Shown here: positions 1 through 6,333 of the stretch, in pieces
How positions within the stretch are numbered: the first letter of the stretch is position 1
Layout: every line of letters begins with the position of its first letter
Assembly (NCBI GenBank): GCA_002685655.1
Contig: NYXM01000142.1
Span: 1-10,637, forward strand
From: Planctomycetaceae bacterium
GTDB lineage: Bacteria > Planctomycetota > Planctomycetia > Pirellulales > Pirellulaceae
Direction of reading: 5' to 3'
Length of the DNA: 10,637 bases
Program-made: the position numbers and the translations under genes
The notes under the pieces: model-generated
What the model saw: only the letters and a program-made list of their open reading frames with translations
Database searches by the model: none
What the model was told of the DNA's origin: nothing

Positions 1-2183
1 GCCGAACGCATCGTTATCAAGTGGCCGTAGTCCACACCGCCGTCGCAACCATAACTCTTGACATAGCATCGCGGCTCGACGAGCCCGGTCAACGGATTCG
101 TCATTTGGCCCTTGTCAGCTGGCCTCTGGAACGGATAGGACTTCGGCTTCTCGCCGCGGGACTGCAGTTCCTGCAGATGCGCCTCAACATAGGGCGGACG
201 AAATTGATACGGCGGGCGAAAGTCGGCGCCCGGCGCTTTGGGTACCTGGTCTAACCGCGACTCGGCTTCATCACGCGACATGACGCGACCAGTATAGACT
301 TCCATGAAGGTTTCATTGAGCAAGCGGAACCGCCCGGTGCCGTCTCGATGGAGATGGTTAACGGGCCCCATCCGCTCGACTTTGCCTTGCCAGTCCTTGT
401 CTTGCGAAATCATGACGCCGCCCACAATCGTCGGTTGCGGCGCGCGCTTGAAGCGCGCAAGGGAATCGTCGAACCACAAGATACCCAAAGGGGCCCGGAC
501 GCGGGCGTCGGGCGCGCTCCAGTTGTTTGTATAATCGACAGCGCCGGGCAACGCGCCCGCCCGACGGACGAGCAGGAGGTCGCCGTGGCGTTCAACCCGG
601 GCTTCGCTATGCCCGGCGGCGCGGAGCCACGCGTGAATGTCGTCGTCGCGTGTCGGTTCTACAGCGAGGCAGGCGACGCCCCCGTACGGCTTTAGTCGTT
701 CATATAACGTCAGCAAGTAGTCAGCGCCCGTGTTGAGCCGCGTCGCGCTCCAATCTTCTGCCACAATCAGATCGGCCAGATAGCGCGGAAACGCGACTTC
801 CTCGAGCTTGCCGGCCACGACCGACAGTCGGCCGGCCGGCGCGGAGGGTTCAAGGAAACGTCGCCGTATCGTGTCGGCGTCGGATTCAACGGGAGCTAAC
901 GCAATGACATGGAAATTCGTCTCGGCAGCCAATTGCTCCGCCAACCGGCCATCGCGCGAGCCGAGCACGAGCGCGTAGCCGTCGCGAACGGTGGTTAGCG
1001 TGCGCAGGCGGGCGATGGTTGACGCCAGCGCCTTGTCGATGTCCGGCTTAGGAGCAGGTTGTGCCGGGTGAAAGCTCGGTGAAACTTCGGTATCGCCAAA
1101 ACAATAAATCGTTCCGTCGCGAGTCGTGACGAACAGCCGGCCGTTGGCGGCGACGACGCTGTGAATGTCGCCATCGACCCCCTTCACTCCGCCAGCATAT
1201 TTCAACAGAGTGCCGCCAAGCGTAACCTGTGTCCGCGATCCGGCGACTCCTTTACCCGTGCGCAGTCCACCTTCATGCAGATCGCGATTGACGACACTGT
1301 CGTACGTAATCTTGCCGCGTCGAATATCTCGGACAAGTTTCGGGTCCATTCGCATGAACCAGCCGCCGGGAACGGTGCCTTCCGACGGAAGTGTGAAGTC
1401 GAGCAATTCGCCGCTGTGGCGATCGAAAGTGGCCGGTCGCGCCGCACCACAGGGGACGAGCAGTTTATCGCCATTAACCAGCAGGTATCCTTGCGGAGAG
1501 AGTCCGCCCAACGCTTCGGCGCCCACGTGCGGTTGCTTGCCATACAATGTTCCGCAGCGATCGTTGACCCATTCGACCTGGCCCGACCGGGCGTCGAGTG
1601 CGTAGACAAAGACGCCCTCCAACGGCCAGACTCCGGCAGCGAAATAGACGGTCTCGTCGGCCAGCACCGGTCCCCCGCGGACAGGCCAGACAGAAATCAA
1701 CCGGCCATTGCCCAGGATTTTCCGAGCTGAAGGGACGGCGCGAAACTTCCATTGCAGCGCACCGTCGGACGCATTCAAACAGTACAGATGTCCGTCGTCC
1801 GATCCGAAGTAGAGCCTGTCCCGCCAGGCAACCGGTGCCAGACGCATGGGACCGGCTGCGTAGAACCGCCACTTCTCTTTCCCGGTCTCGACCGCAAAGG
1901 CGACAACCGCATCGATATGCGGCAGCGCCACGTACATTGTGTCGCCCAGAACAATCGGCTCGTAACCCTGGTCAAATTGGAGCCGGGACTTGCGGAAAGC
2001 GGGTGTCACCGGCGGAAGTTGCCGCTTCCATTGCAGACGCAGCGGAGCGGGAATCTTCTCGGCTGAGATATTCGTACGCCCGGCGTCATGCCGCCAGGTG
2101 GGCCAATCCTCGGCTCCCGCTGTGCTGGCGAACGACAATAGCCCCAACAGTGTAACAGCGGAATAACGCATGAGTCTGTGCAT
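1..2183 (-). CDS. Secreted PQQ-type beta-propeller protein with embedded methyltransferase-like domain (3' end outside window)
   Basis: Open from ATG at 2183 to base 1 without a stop, giving 727 visible codons; the C-terminus lies outside. GGAGG at 2193-2197, 9 nt upstream, supports the start. Residues 1-24 form a Sec signal (hydrophobic core, then STAGA before EDW). The mature protein begins DWPTWR, a common opening of planctomycete PQQ/BamB-like propellers, and propeller repeats follow (VVAFAVETGKEKWRF near 93-107, LYCLNASDGALQW near 133-145, VYALDARSGQVEW near 193-205, IYCFGD near 359). From about 395 to 540 the pattern changes to a class I SAM-methyltransferase-like fold: VLGSRDGRLAEQL at 406-418 resembles motif I, and YERLKPYGGVACL at 494-506 resembles the late strand. 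Propeller-like sequence resumes after about 545 and runs to the edge (SYGCDGGVDYGH). Role unknown. It is separated from the upstream operon by 225 nt and may have its own promoter. Confidence 0.85.
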   Translation of the reverse strand, partial: MHRLMRYSAVTLLGLLSFASTAGAEDWPTWRHDAGRTNISAEKIPAPLRLQWKRQLPPVTPAFRKSRLQFDQGYEPIVLGDTMYVALPHIDAVVAFAVETGKEKWRFYAAGPMRLAPVAWRDRLYFGSDDGHLYCLNASDGALQWKFRAVPSARKILGNGRLISVWPVRGGPVLADETVYFAAGVWPLEGVFVYALDARSGQVEWVNDRCGTLYGKQPHVGAEALGGLSPQGYLLVNGDKLLVPCGAARPATFDRHSGELLDFTLPSEGTVPGGWFMRMDPKLVRDIRRGKITYDSVVNRDLHEGGLRTGKGVAGSRTQVTLGGTLLKYAGGVKGVDGDIHSVVAANGRLFVTTRDGTIYCFGDTEVSPSFHPAQPAPKPDIDKALASTIARLRTLTTVRDGYALVLGSRDGRLAEQLAAETNFHVIALAPVESDADTIRRRFLEPSAPAGRLSVVAGKLEEVAFPRYLADLIVAEDWSATRLNTGADYLLTLYERLKPYGGVACLAVEPTRDDDIHAWLRAAGHSEARVERHGDLLLVRRAGALPGAVDYTNNWSAPDARVRAPLGILWFDDSLARFKRAPQPTIVGGVMISQDKDWQGKVERMGPVNHLHRDGTGRFRLLNETFMEVYTGRVMSRDEAESRLDQVPKAPGADFRPPYQFRPPYVEAHLQELQSRGEKPKSYPFQRPADKGQMTNPLTGLVEPRCYVKSYGCDGGVDYGHLITMRS

Positions 2184-2192
2184 GGGAATGCG

Positions 2193-2220
2193 CCTCCTTG
2201 AGCGCAACGCTAGGTTCAAG
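2193..2220 (-). promoter_or_regulatory. Ribosome binding site with adjacent hairpin, leader of the PQQ propeller gene
   Basis: On the minus strand the leader reads CTTGA (2220-2216), an inner AGCG/CGCT stem, then TCAAG (2201-2197) running directly into GGAGG (2197-2193). The 3' arm of the small stem therefore abuts or overlaps the Shine-Dalgarno sequence. It could modulate access to the start at 2183, but the stem is short (5 bp plus 4 bp with an asymmetric bulge) and may be chance. A TATACT hexamer at 2264-2259 is a possible -10 element, with no convincing -35. Confidence 0.35.
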
Positions 2221-2279
2221 CAGGCCGGACCAGTCGTAGCGCCGATGGCGGCACTGTCAGTATAAACCGGTCTCACCAT

Positions 2280-2399
2280 TCATCCCATTGCCGGAGCGTC
2301 GTCGCTTCGCTCCTTGATCCGGCCTACACCTACACCGCTGATAGAGAGCGACAAGTCAAACAACAGAACAATGACGGCACAGACTGTAATGAGACGCAT
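2280..2399 (-). CDS. Doubtful 39-residue ORF with signal-like N-terminus, ending in a REP-like repeat
   Basis: ATG at 2399 opens 9 nt after the stop of the preceding gene and runs to TGA at 2282-2280. The first ~22 residues (MRLITVCAVIVLLFDLSLSI) look like a signal peptide or transmembrane segment. The remainder (GRIKERSDDAPAMG) is encoded by the palindromic element at 2290-2323 and so looks like read-through into a repeat. No good Shine-Dalgarno precedes the ATG. It may be a real small membrane peptide, the 5' remnant of a secreted-protein gene cut by the repeat, or chance. I do not recognise it. Confidence 0.2.
   Translation of the reverse strand: MRLITVCAVIVLLFDLSLSISGVGVGRIKERSDDAPAMG
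2290..2323. repeat. REP-like imperfect palindrome
   Basis: GCCGGA at 2290-2295 pairs with TCCGGC at 2318-2323. Inside, GGAGCG (2293-2298) can pair alternatively with CGCTCC (2308-2313). The tail TCCGGCCTACA resembles the end of enterobacterial REP/BIME units and similar palindromes scattered between genes in other GC-rich bacteria. It lies in the 225-nt gap between two same-strand genes. There is no T-run on either side, so it is not a standard intrinsic terminator, though the hairpin could protect or process the operon mRNA. Copy number in the genome cannot be seen from here. Confidence 0.5.
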
Positions 2400-2408
2400 T
2401 GGTAGTGA

Positions 2409-3953
2409 TCATTTTGCTTTCGGCGTGAATTGAAACGCATACAGCCTGGCTCCGAATCTCAGTTCGAACCGCAGACGCACTGGTTGGCCCTGCACCTGGG
2501 CCACGCTGGATTGGCCGCGTCGCCAAGTGACCACGCGGTCCACCGTGTTGGCCGTGTGGATGCGATCGCAGTCTTCCAGAGTGAATCCTTCCATCGGCCG
2601 GCCGTCGGCATTCTGGATCTCCACACGGGCCAACCCGAGCGCCGAGGTGTCGATGTTCAGATGCAACGCGTCGCCCTGAAAGCGCAGCGGCGGCGTGGTG
2701 AACTGACCGCCCTCGTAATCCGCTTCCACGGCAGTGAATCCGTCTTTGCGGAGCACGACCCGGCTGATGACGGGCTTCATGCGCTGCTTGAAGTCGACAT
2801 CACCGTGCAGCGTGTCGTAGCCAGTGTAATACATCCAGATCTCGCGCTCCCTCACGACCATTCCTCGCACTGGGTACAAATTGCCTGAATCAAAAGTTCC
2901 TTCCATGCCCAGCCGAATCCACGGCTTGCGCTGGTAACGCTGCCACTCGATTCCATCGCGGCTGGCGGCAAAACCGATGTCTTCCGGTCCGGTGTTCAGC
3001 GTGTCCGCGCCGCTCAATGGGAACTTGGATAAATCGTCCGAGAGAAACCAGTCTTCGTAGTGCAGGTATCGTGGTGAAAAGAGAAAGTAAGCGTCCTGGG
3101 CGTGCTCGTACTGGATGACGTTGGGCATATAGAAGTCCATGACGCCCACGCCACCGAAGTGTGGGTCGCGTGCATCCGGCCCGAACACCACCTCAGGCAT
3201 GGGAAAGCTGGAGAGGTCGTCCGTGACACTTCGGCCTACATTGCGGAGTAGGTAATAGCCCGGTTTCCCGTAGTTCCGCTTGCTGATCTTGGCAAAGTAG
3301 TCGCGGCGCTCCTGCGACGCATCGTAGCTCCGATTCACACGCACATAGGCGACATACTTTTTGATCCGTGCGTCGTAGAAGACTACGTTCTGACTGTCCA
3401 AGCCCCGCGGATAGCGTGCTTTGGCGGGAAACATGTTCCTGGCCACCTCGTGCCACTGGACACCATCCGGCGACGCTCCAATGTAACCTCGCTTCGGGTT
3501 GGCCAGCTTGTATCGTTTTTCGGGCGGGGCGATTGGGTCCTTGAACACCACCGACATGCCGTTGATGTAGCCGACGACATCGTCTGGTTCGGGCTTTGTT
3601 CCTTGCTTGACGCGGCGCCATTGGGAACCGTCCTTGCTCAGCGCGTCGAAACCACGGAACGTGCCGTCCACCGCCACGATGTTGCCGTAACCTCGGAGAT
3701 CCGTCCCGGACCGACCCACCAGACATTTCTCATTGGTCTTCACCGGCGGGCAAACGATGATGCGAACGTTCTGTTTCTCCTGCAGGAATCGCTCGTCGAT
3801 GAAGACCTGATTGCAAGCTGCGATATCGAGGACGGCGCCGTCGTTCTCACGAGCTCGCACCGAAGTCGTTATCCAGGCGCCTGCCAGCGCCGCCGAGCCT
3901 AAAACGGCGCACGACTTCATCCAGTCGCGGCGTGAAAAAGACATCATGCTCAT
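2409..3953 (-). CDS. Tat-exported GH32/43-like beta-propeller protein with C-terminal beta-sandwich-like module
   Basis: 514 residues from the ATG at 3953, chosen because AAGGA (3964-3968) lies 10 nt upstream. ATG at 3971 (overlapping the previous stop as ATGA) and ATG at 3986 are alternatives. The N-terminus carries a twin-arginine motif (SRRDWMK) and a short hydrophobic stretch (AVLGSAALAGAWI), so folded export by Tat is likely. The body has features of five-bladed GH32/43/130-like proteins (VFIDERFL, LDSQNVVFYD, AASRDGIEWQRY, WMYYTGYD), but I cannot identify the WMNDPNG, RDP and EC signatures of true GH32. The last ~112 residues, from KDGFTAVEA, match the C-terminus of the protein at 4771-6300 (GFTLEDC against GRTLADC; PVRLRFELR against PVRLRFVLK), so the two are paralogues. 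Last gene of the apparent operon. Substrate unknown; a glycosidase role is inferred from fold and neighbours. Confidence 0.85.
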   Translation of the reverse strand: MSMMSFSRRDWMKSCAVLGSAALAGAWITTSVRARENDGAVLDIAACNQVFIDERFLQEKQNVRIIVCPPVKTNEKCLVGRSGTDLRGYGNIVAVDGTFRGFDALSKDGSQWRRVKQGTKPEPDDVVGYINGMSVVFKDPIAPPEKRYKLANPKRGYIGASPDGVQWHEVARNMFPAKARYPRGLDSQNVVFYDARIKKYVAYVRVNRSYDASQERRDYFAKISKRNYGKPGYYLLRNVGRSVTDDLSSFPMPEVVFGPDARDPHFGGVGVMDFYMPNVIQYEHAQDAYFLFSPRYLHYEDWFLSDDLSKFPLSGADTLNTGPEDIGFAASRDGIEWQRYQRKPWIRLGMEGTFDSGNLYPVRGMVVREREIWMYYTGYDTLHGDVDFKQRMKPVISRVVLRKDGFTAVEADYEGGQFTTPPLRFQGDALHLNIDTSALGLARVEIQNADGRPMEGFTLEDCDRIHTANTVDRVVTWRRGQSSVAQVQGQPVRLRFELRFGARLYAFQFTPKAK

Positions 3954-3967
3954 ACTGTTTTTGTCCT

Positions 3968-4681
3968 TCATTCTCGAGCGGTGCATCGAGACGAGCCAAA
4001 CTCCACGCGCACTTCATCAAGCGTGACGTAGCCTTCGGGCAGTCGGCGCCGCCAGACAGGATAGTCGCGTTCAGGTCGCAGGAGATGCGGGTCGCCGTCA
4101 ACCGGCCCCATTGGCGCAACGTCCAGCGGAAACAGCACGAGCATGATGTTGACGTTGACGTCCGACAGTACACGGTCGAGCGGCTTGACGCCGTACATAT
4201 CCCCGCGGTCATGACGCACGCCCAACGCGGTCCAGTTCGCGGGATCGGCTGCGAGCTTGATCGTCTGCTCGGACCACGAATCCTTCACATCAAACGGCTG
4301 GCCGGTACACAGCCATCCGCTGGTGATCCCTTCCACGTTCCCCTGGATCAGCAATACGAGTTGAGCCTCCTGCGCCCGCAGCTCGCCGCGAGCGCGAATC
4401 TTCACATCCGCGTTGGTGAAATCCGTCGGGCAACGATCGGCGATGAAGCGATTGTCTCCGCCCACTTCCCTGAAGACTTCACCCTGAGGTCCCACAGTGG
4501 CAAGACAAAAGACCATGTGCATGTACCCGGCGCCGGGCGGCGCGTGGTTGTAGTCGATCCACCACGGACTGCGCGACGTGACATGGCCTTTCTTCCACTC
4601 CAGCGATTTCGGTCCCCCAGCGTTACTGATCCAGCCGTACCAGCCGCCGGGGTCTTCCTGAAACTGTTCGTGGTAGATCAT
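3968..4681 (-). CDS. Unrecognised 237-residue protein, possible beta-sandwich, no export signal
   Basis: ATG at 4681, with GGAAG ending 11 nt upstream (4694-4698), to TGA at 3970-3968. It begins MIYHEQFQEDPGGWYGW with no signal peptide, Tat motif or membrane segment, unlike the five exported proteins around it. It is rich in Trp, Gly and Asp, with alternating hydrophobic stretches (AQLVLLIQGNVEGI near residue 105, VNVNIMLVLFPLDV near 175) and an ending TLDEVRVEFG, typical of all-beta folds such as concanavalin A-like or carbohydrate-binding domains. That fold is my inference; I recognise no named family. The TGA overlaps a possible ATG of the next gene (ATGA, 3968-3971), suggesting translational coupling. 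It may be a cytoplasmic protein, be exported with a partner, or have lost its 5' end where the repeats at 4704-4763 now lie. Confidence 0.8.
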   Translation of the reverse strand: MIYHEQFQEDPGGWYGWISNAGGPKSLEWKKGHVTSRSPWWIDYNHAPPGAGYMHMVFCLATVGPQGEVFREVGGDNRFIADRCPTDFTNADVKIRARGELRAQEAQLVLLIQGNVEGITSGWLCTGQPFDVKDSWSEQTIKLAADPANWTALGVRHDRGDMYGVKPLDRVLSDVNVNIMLVLFPLDVAPMGPVDGDPHLLRPERDYPVWRRRLPEGYVTLDEVRVEFGSSRCTARE

Positions 4682-4703
4682 TGCGTTGAATTACTTCCGT
4701 GGT

Positions 4704-4720
4704 GCAGGTTTGCAACCTGC
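4704..4720. repeat. Perfect 7-bp hairpin palindrome (GCAGGTT-TGC-AACCTGC)
   Basis: GCAGGTT at 4704-4710 and AACCTGC at 4714-4720 form a 7-bp stem with a 3-nt loop. It sits in the 89-nt gap between two operon genes, just upstream of the ribosome binding site of the gene starting at 4681. AACCTGCC from its right arm recurs at 4756-4763, 42 bp away, in a second, degenerate palindrome. It could be an mRNA processing or stability element, or one half of a REP-like pair. Confidence 0.55.
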
Positions 4721-4744
4721 CAGAACTCAGGAGCATTTCGGCAT

Positions 4745-4763
4745 GGCGGGCTACAAACCTGCC
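4745..4763. repeat. Degenerate partner palindrome (GGCGGG...CCTGCC)
   Basis: GGCGGG at 4745-4750 faces CCTGCC at 4758-4763 with one mismatch in six, around CTACAAA. It shares AACCTGCC with the hairpin at 4704-4720 as a direct repeat. The two palindromes about 40 nt apart fill most of the gap between the stop at 4771 and the start at 4681, an arrangement like paired REP/BIME units. Confidence 0.4.
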
Positions 4764-4770
4764 TCCCATG

Positions 4771-6300
4771 TTATCCACCGGTTCGAAAGCGGAATGAAAA
4801 CAAGTCGGCGTCCTTGAGTACGAATCGCAGACGCACGGGCGTGCCTGCAAGCTGTTTTACGCCAGTGCCGTCTTTCCAAGCGACGGTTCGGGCGATCTCG
4901 TCGCCGAATACTTCATGACAGTCCGCCAGTGTGCGACCATGGATCGGGTTGCCTTCCGCGTCTTGGAGCTCGACATGCACGCTGCCGGCGGCCGACGTCG
5001 AGTAGTTGATCTCAAGCTCGCCACCTTTGAATACAATCGGTTTGGTGACGAATACACCGCCGCTGAGCGGGGCCTGGATCGAAACGAAGCCATCGACGCG
5101 GAAAGAGTAGCGGCGGAAGTTCTGACTCTTGCCGGTCCAATAGCCTTCGATGGCATAGATCGATAGCTCATCGGGGGATCCCAGCAAGTCGGACTTCGTC
5201 GGCATGATGCCCCACGAGATCAGGTTGTCGCCGTAGACCCACGAGTTCGTTCGCGACGGGCCTGGACGAATGATGGCCTCCCCCCAGCGTTTGAAAGTCA
5301 CGCCGTCGCGGCTGGTCATCATCAAAGCGTCGGTCACGACACTGCCGTACCGAGGTGACGCTTTGGCCCGTGCCTTGCGTTCTTCGAGCCCCGGCAGTTT
5401 GCCGGTTGAGTCGACCCAGCCGCGATCGACGTACCGCTTCGGGAAACCGACGAAAATGTGTGGTGCTCGTGCATAGGGGGCGATCTGATTGGTATAGAGA
5501 GCCTCGTGCGGCAGGCCCGGATACTTGAGCCACTCACTCTTACTCCAGTTGATGAAATCGGACGAGGTTGCTGTCTTGATGCCGCGGATGCCTCCGCCTC
5601 CCGGCGGGCCGTCGTGAAAGTCGCGGAAGTAGGCACGGTATTCACCGCGGACGGAATCCCAGAACGCGAGGTTCTCCGAGTCAAAGTAGCCGTCCGTAAT
5701 TATCAGCCCCTCGCCCAGCCGCGAGAAGCGAAATCCGTCTGGCGATTTAAGCGCGAACAGTCCGAGTTCACCTTTGACGGGAGACCGACAAATGGCTTTG
5801 TACCGAGCATCCGGTGGGCAGTCCGGATTGGTGTCTTTGAGGATCGTGGTATGTCCGGGATCGAGCGTGACGCCGGGAATCGTATTGGCAGCCAAAACAA
5901 TGTTGTTCTTCTTCGAGCCGTCGAACTCGACGAGTTCCAGTTCCGGCTTCGTAAAGTGAATCCCATCGACGCTCTCGGCGTAGCAAAGACGCCGCCCGCG
6001 TGGCTCTTCGATCCGCCCCTCACGATTCACATAGTGGTTGGCGGTGTAGTACATCCGAAACTTCTCGCCGTCATGAAACAGCGAGCTGTACGCACATGCG
6101 TTTCCTTCCCAAGGAGCATCGGTCACCAGAGCGACGTTGCGACGCACCGGCTTGTGCAACTGAAGCCGCAACGAATCATCCATCGAGTCGAGCAGGTAGT
6201 CGTCGATCATCAGCTCTCGCCGCGAGCCGATATTAATTGGCTCATCCGCCGATGCGGGAAACGAAAGGGCTACGATGATTAGCGAAAGAGTGCGTGTCAT
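4771..6300 (-). CDS. Sec-exported GH32/43-like beta-propeller protein with C-terminal beta-sandwich-like module
   Basis: From ATG at 6300 this is 509 residues. A GTG at 6324 would add eight residues; neither has a strong Shine-Dalgarno, and I prefer the ATG because MTRTLSLIIVALSFPASADEP is a compact Sec signal. The mature start EPINIGSRRELMIDDYLL is the recurring opening of a secreted GH32/43-like family common in planctomycetes. Supporting blade motifs are FRMYYTANHYVN, LCYAESVDGIHF, FDSENLAFWDSVRGEYRAYF, IKTATSSDFINW, MMTSRDGVTFKRW and LSIYAIEGYW. Residues 402-509, from VDGFVSIQAPLSGG, form a module shared with the protein at 2409-3953 and with the remnant at the right edge. Canonical GH32 catalytic signatures are not evident, so hydrolysis is inferred. 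The start lies 33 nt after the stop of the sialidase-like gene at 6334, consistent with an operon. Confidence 0.87.
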   Translation of the reverse strand: MTRTLSLIIVALSFPASADEPINIGSRRELMIDDYLLDSMDDSLRLQLHKPVRRNVALVTDAPWEGNACAYSSLFHDGEKFRMYYTANHYVNREGRIEEPRGRRLCYAESVDGIHFTKPELELVEFDGSKKNNIVLAANTIPGVTLDPGHTTILKDTNPDCPPDARYKAICRSPVKGELGLFALKSPDGFRFSRLGEGLIITDGYFDSENLAFWDSVRGEYRAYFRDFHDGPPGGGGIRGIKTATSSDFINWSKSEWLKYPGLPHEALYTNQIAPYARAPHIFVGFPKRYVDRGWVDSTGKLPGLEERKARAKASPRYGSVVTDALMMTSRDGVTFKRWGEAIIRPGPSRTNSWVYGDNLISWGIMPTKSDLLGSPDELSIYAIEGYWTGKSQNFRRYSFRVDGFVSIQAPLSGGVFVTKPIVFKGGELEINYSTSAAGSVHVELQDAEGNPIHGRTLADCHEVFGDEIARTVAWKDGTGVKQLAGTPVRLRFVLKDADLFSFRFRTGG

Positions 6301-6333
6301 GTTCAGGTTCACTTGGGAGTTCACGAGCGTCGG

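Noticed and set aside
1161..1730. Plus-strand open frame of 189 codons and minus-strand frames within 1-2183
   Set aside because: The minus-strand frame from 2183 is continuous, begins with a signal peptide and carries propeller and methyltransferase-like motifs throughout; the others are shadows.
2290..2323. Rho-independent terminator for the operon
   Set aside because: The hairpin is plausible, but no run of T follows it on either strand.
3932..4918. Plus-strand open frame of 328 codons
   Set aside because: It crosses the boundaries of three minus-strand genes and the palindromic gap, has no domain pattern, and is rich in Arg, His and Pro as expected of a shadow frame.
5458..6282. Plus-strand open frame of 274 codons, and similar ones at 6313-6999 and 9318-10043
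   Set aside because: All lie opposite strongly supported propeller genes with clear Asp-boxes or blade motifs, and none has a plausible protein of its own.
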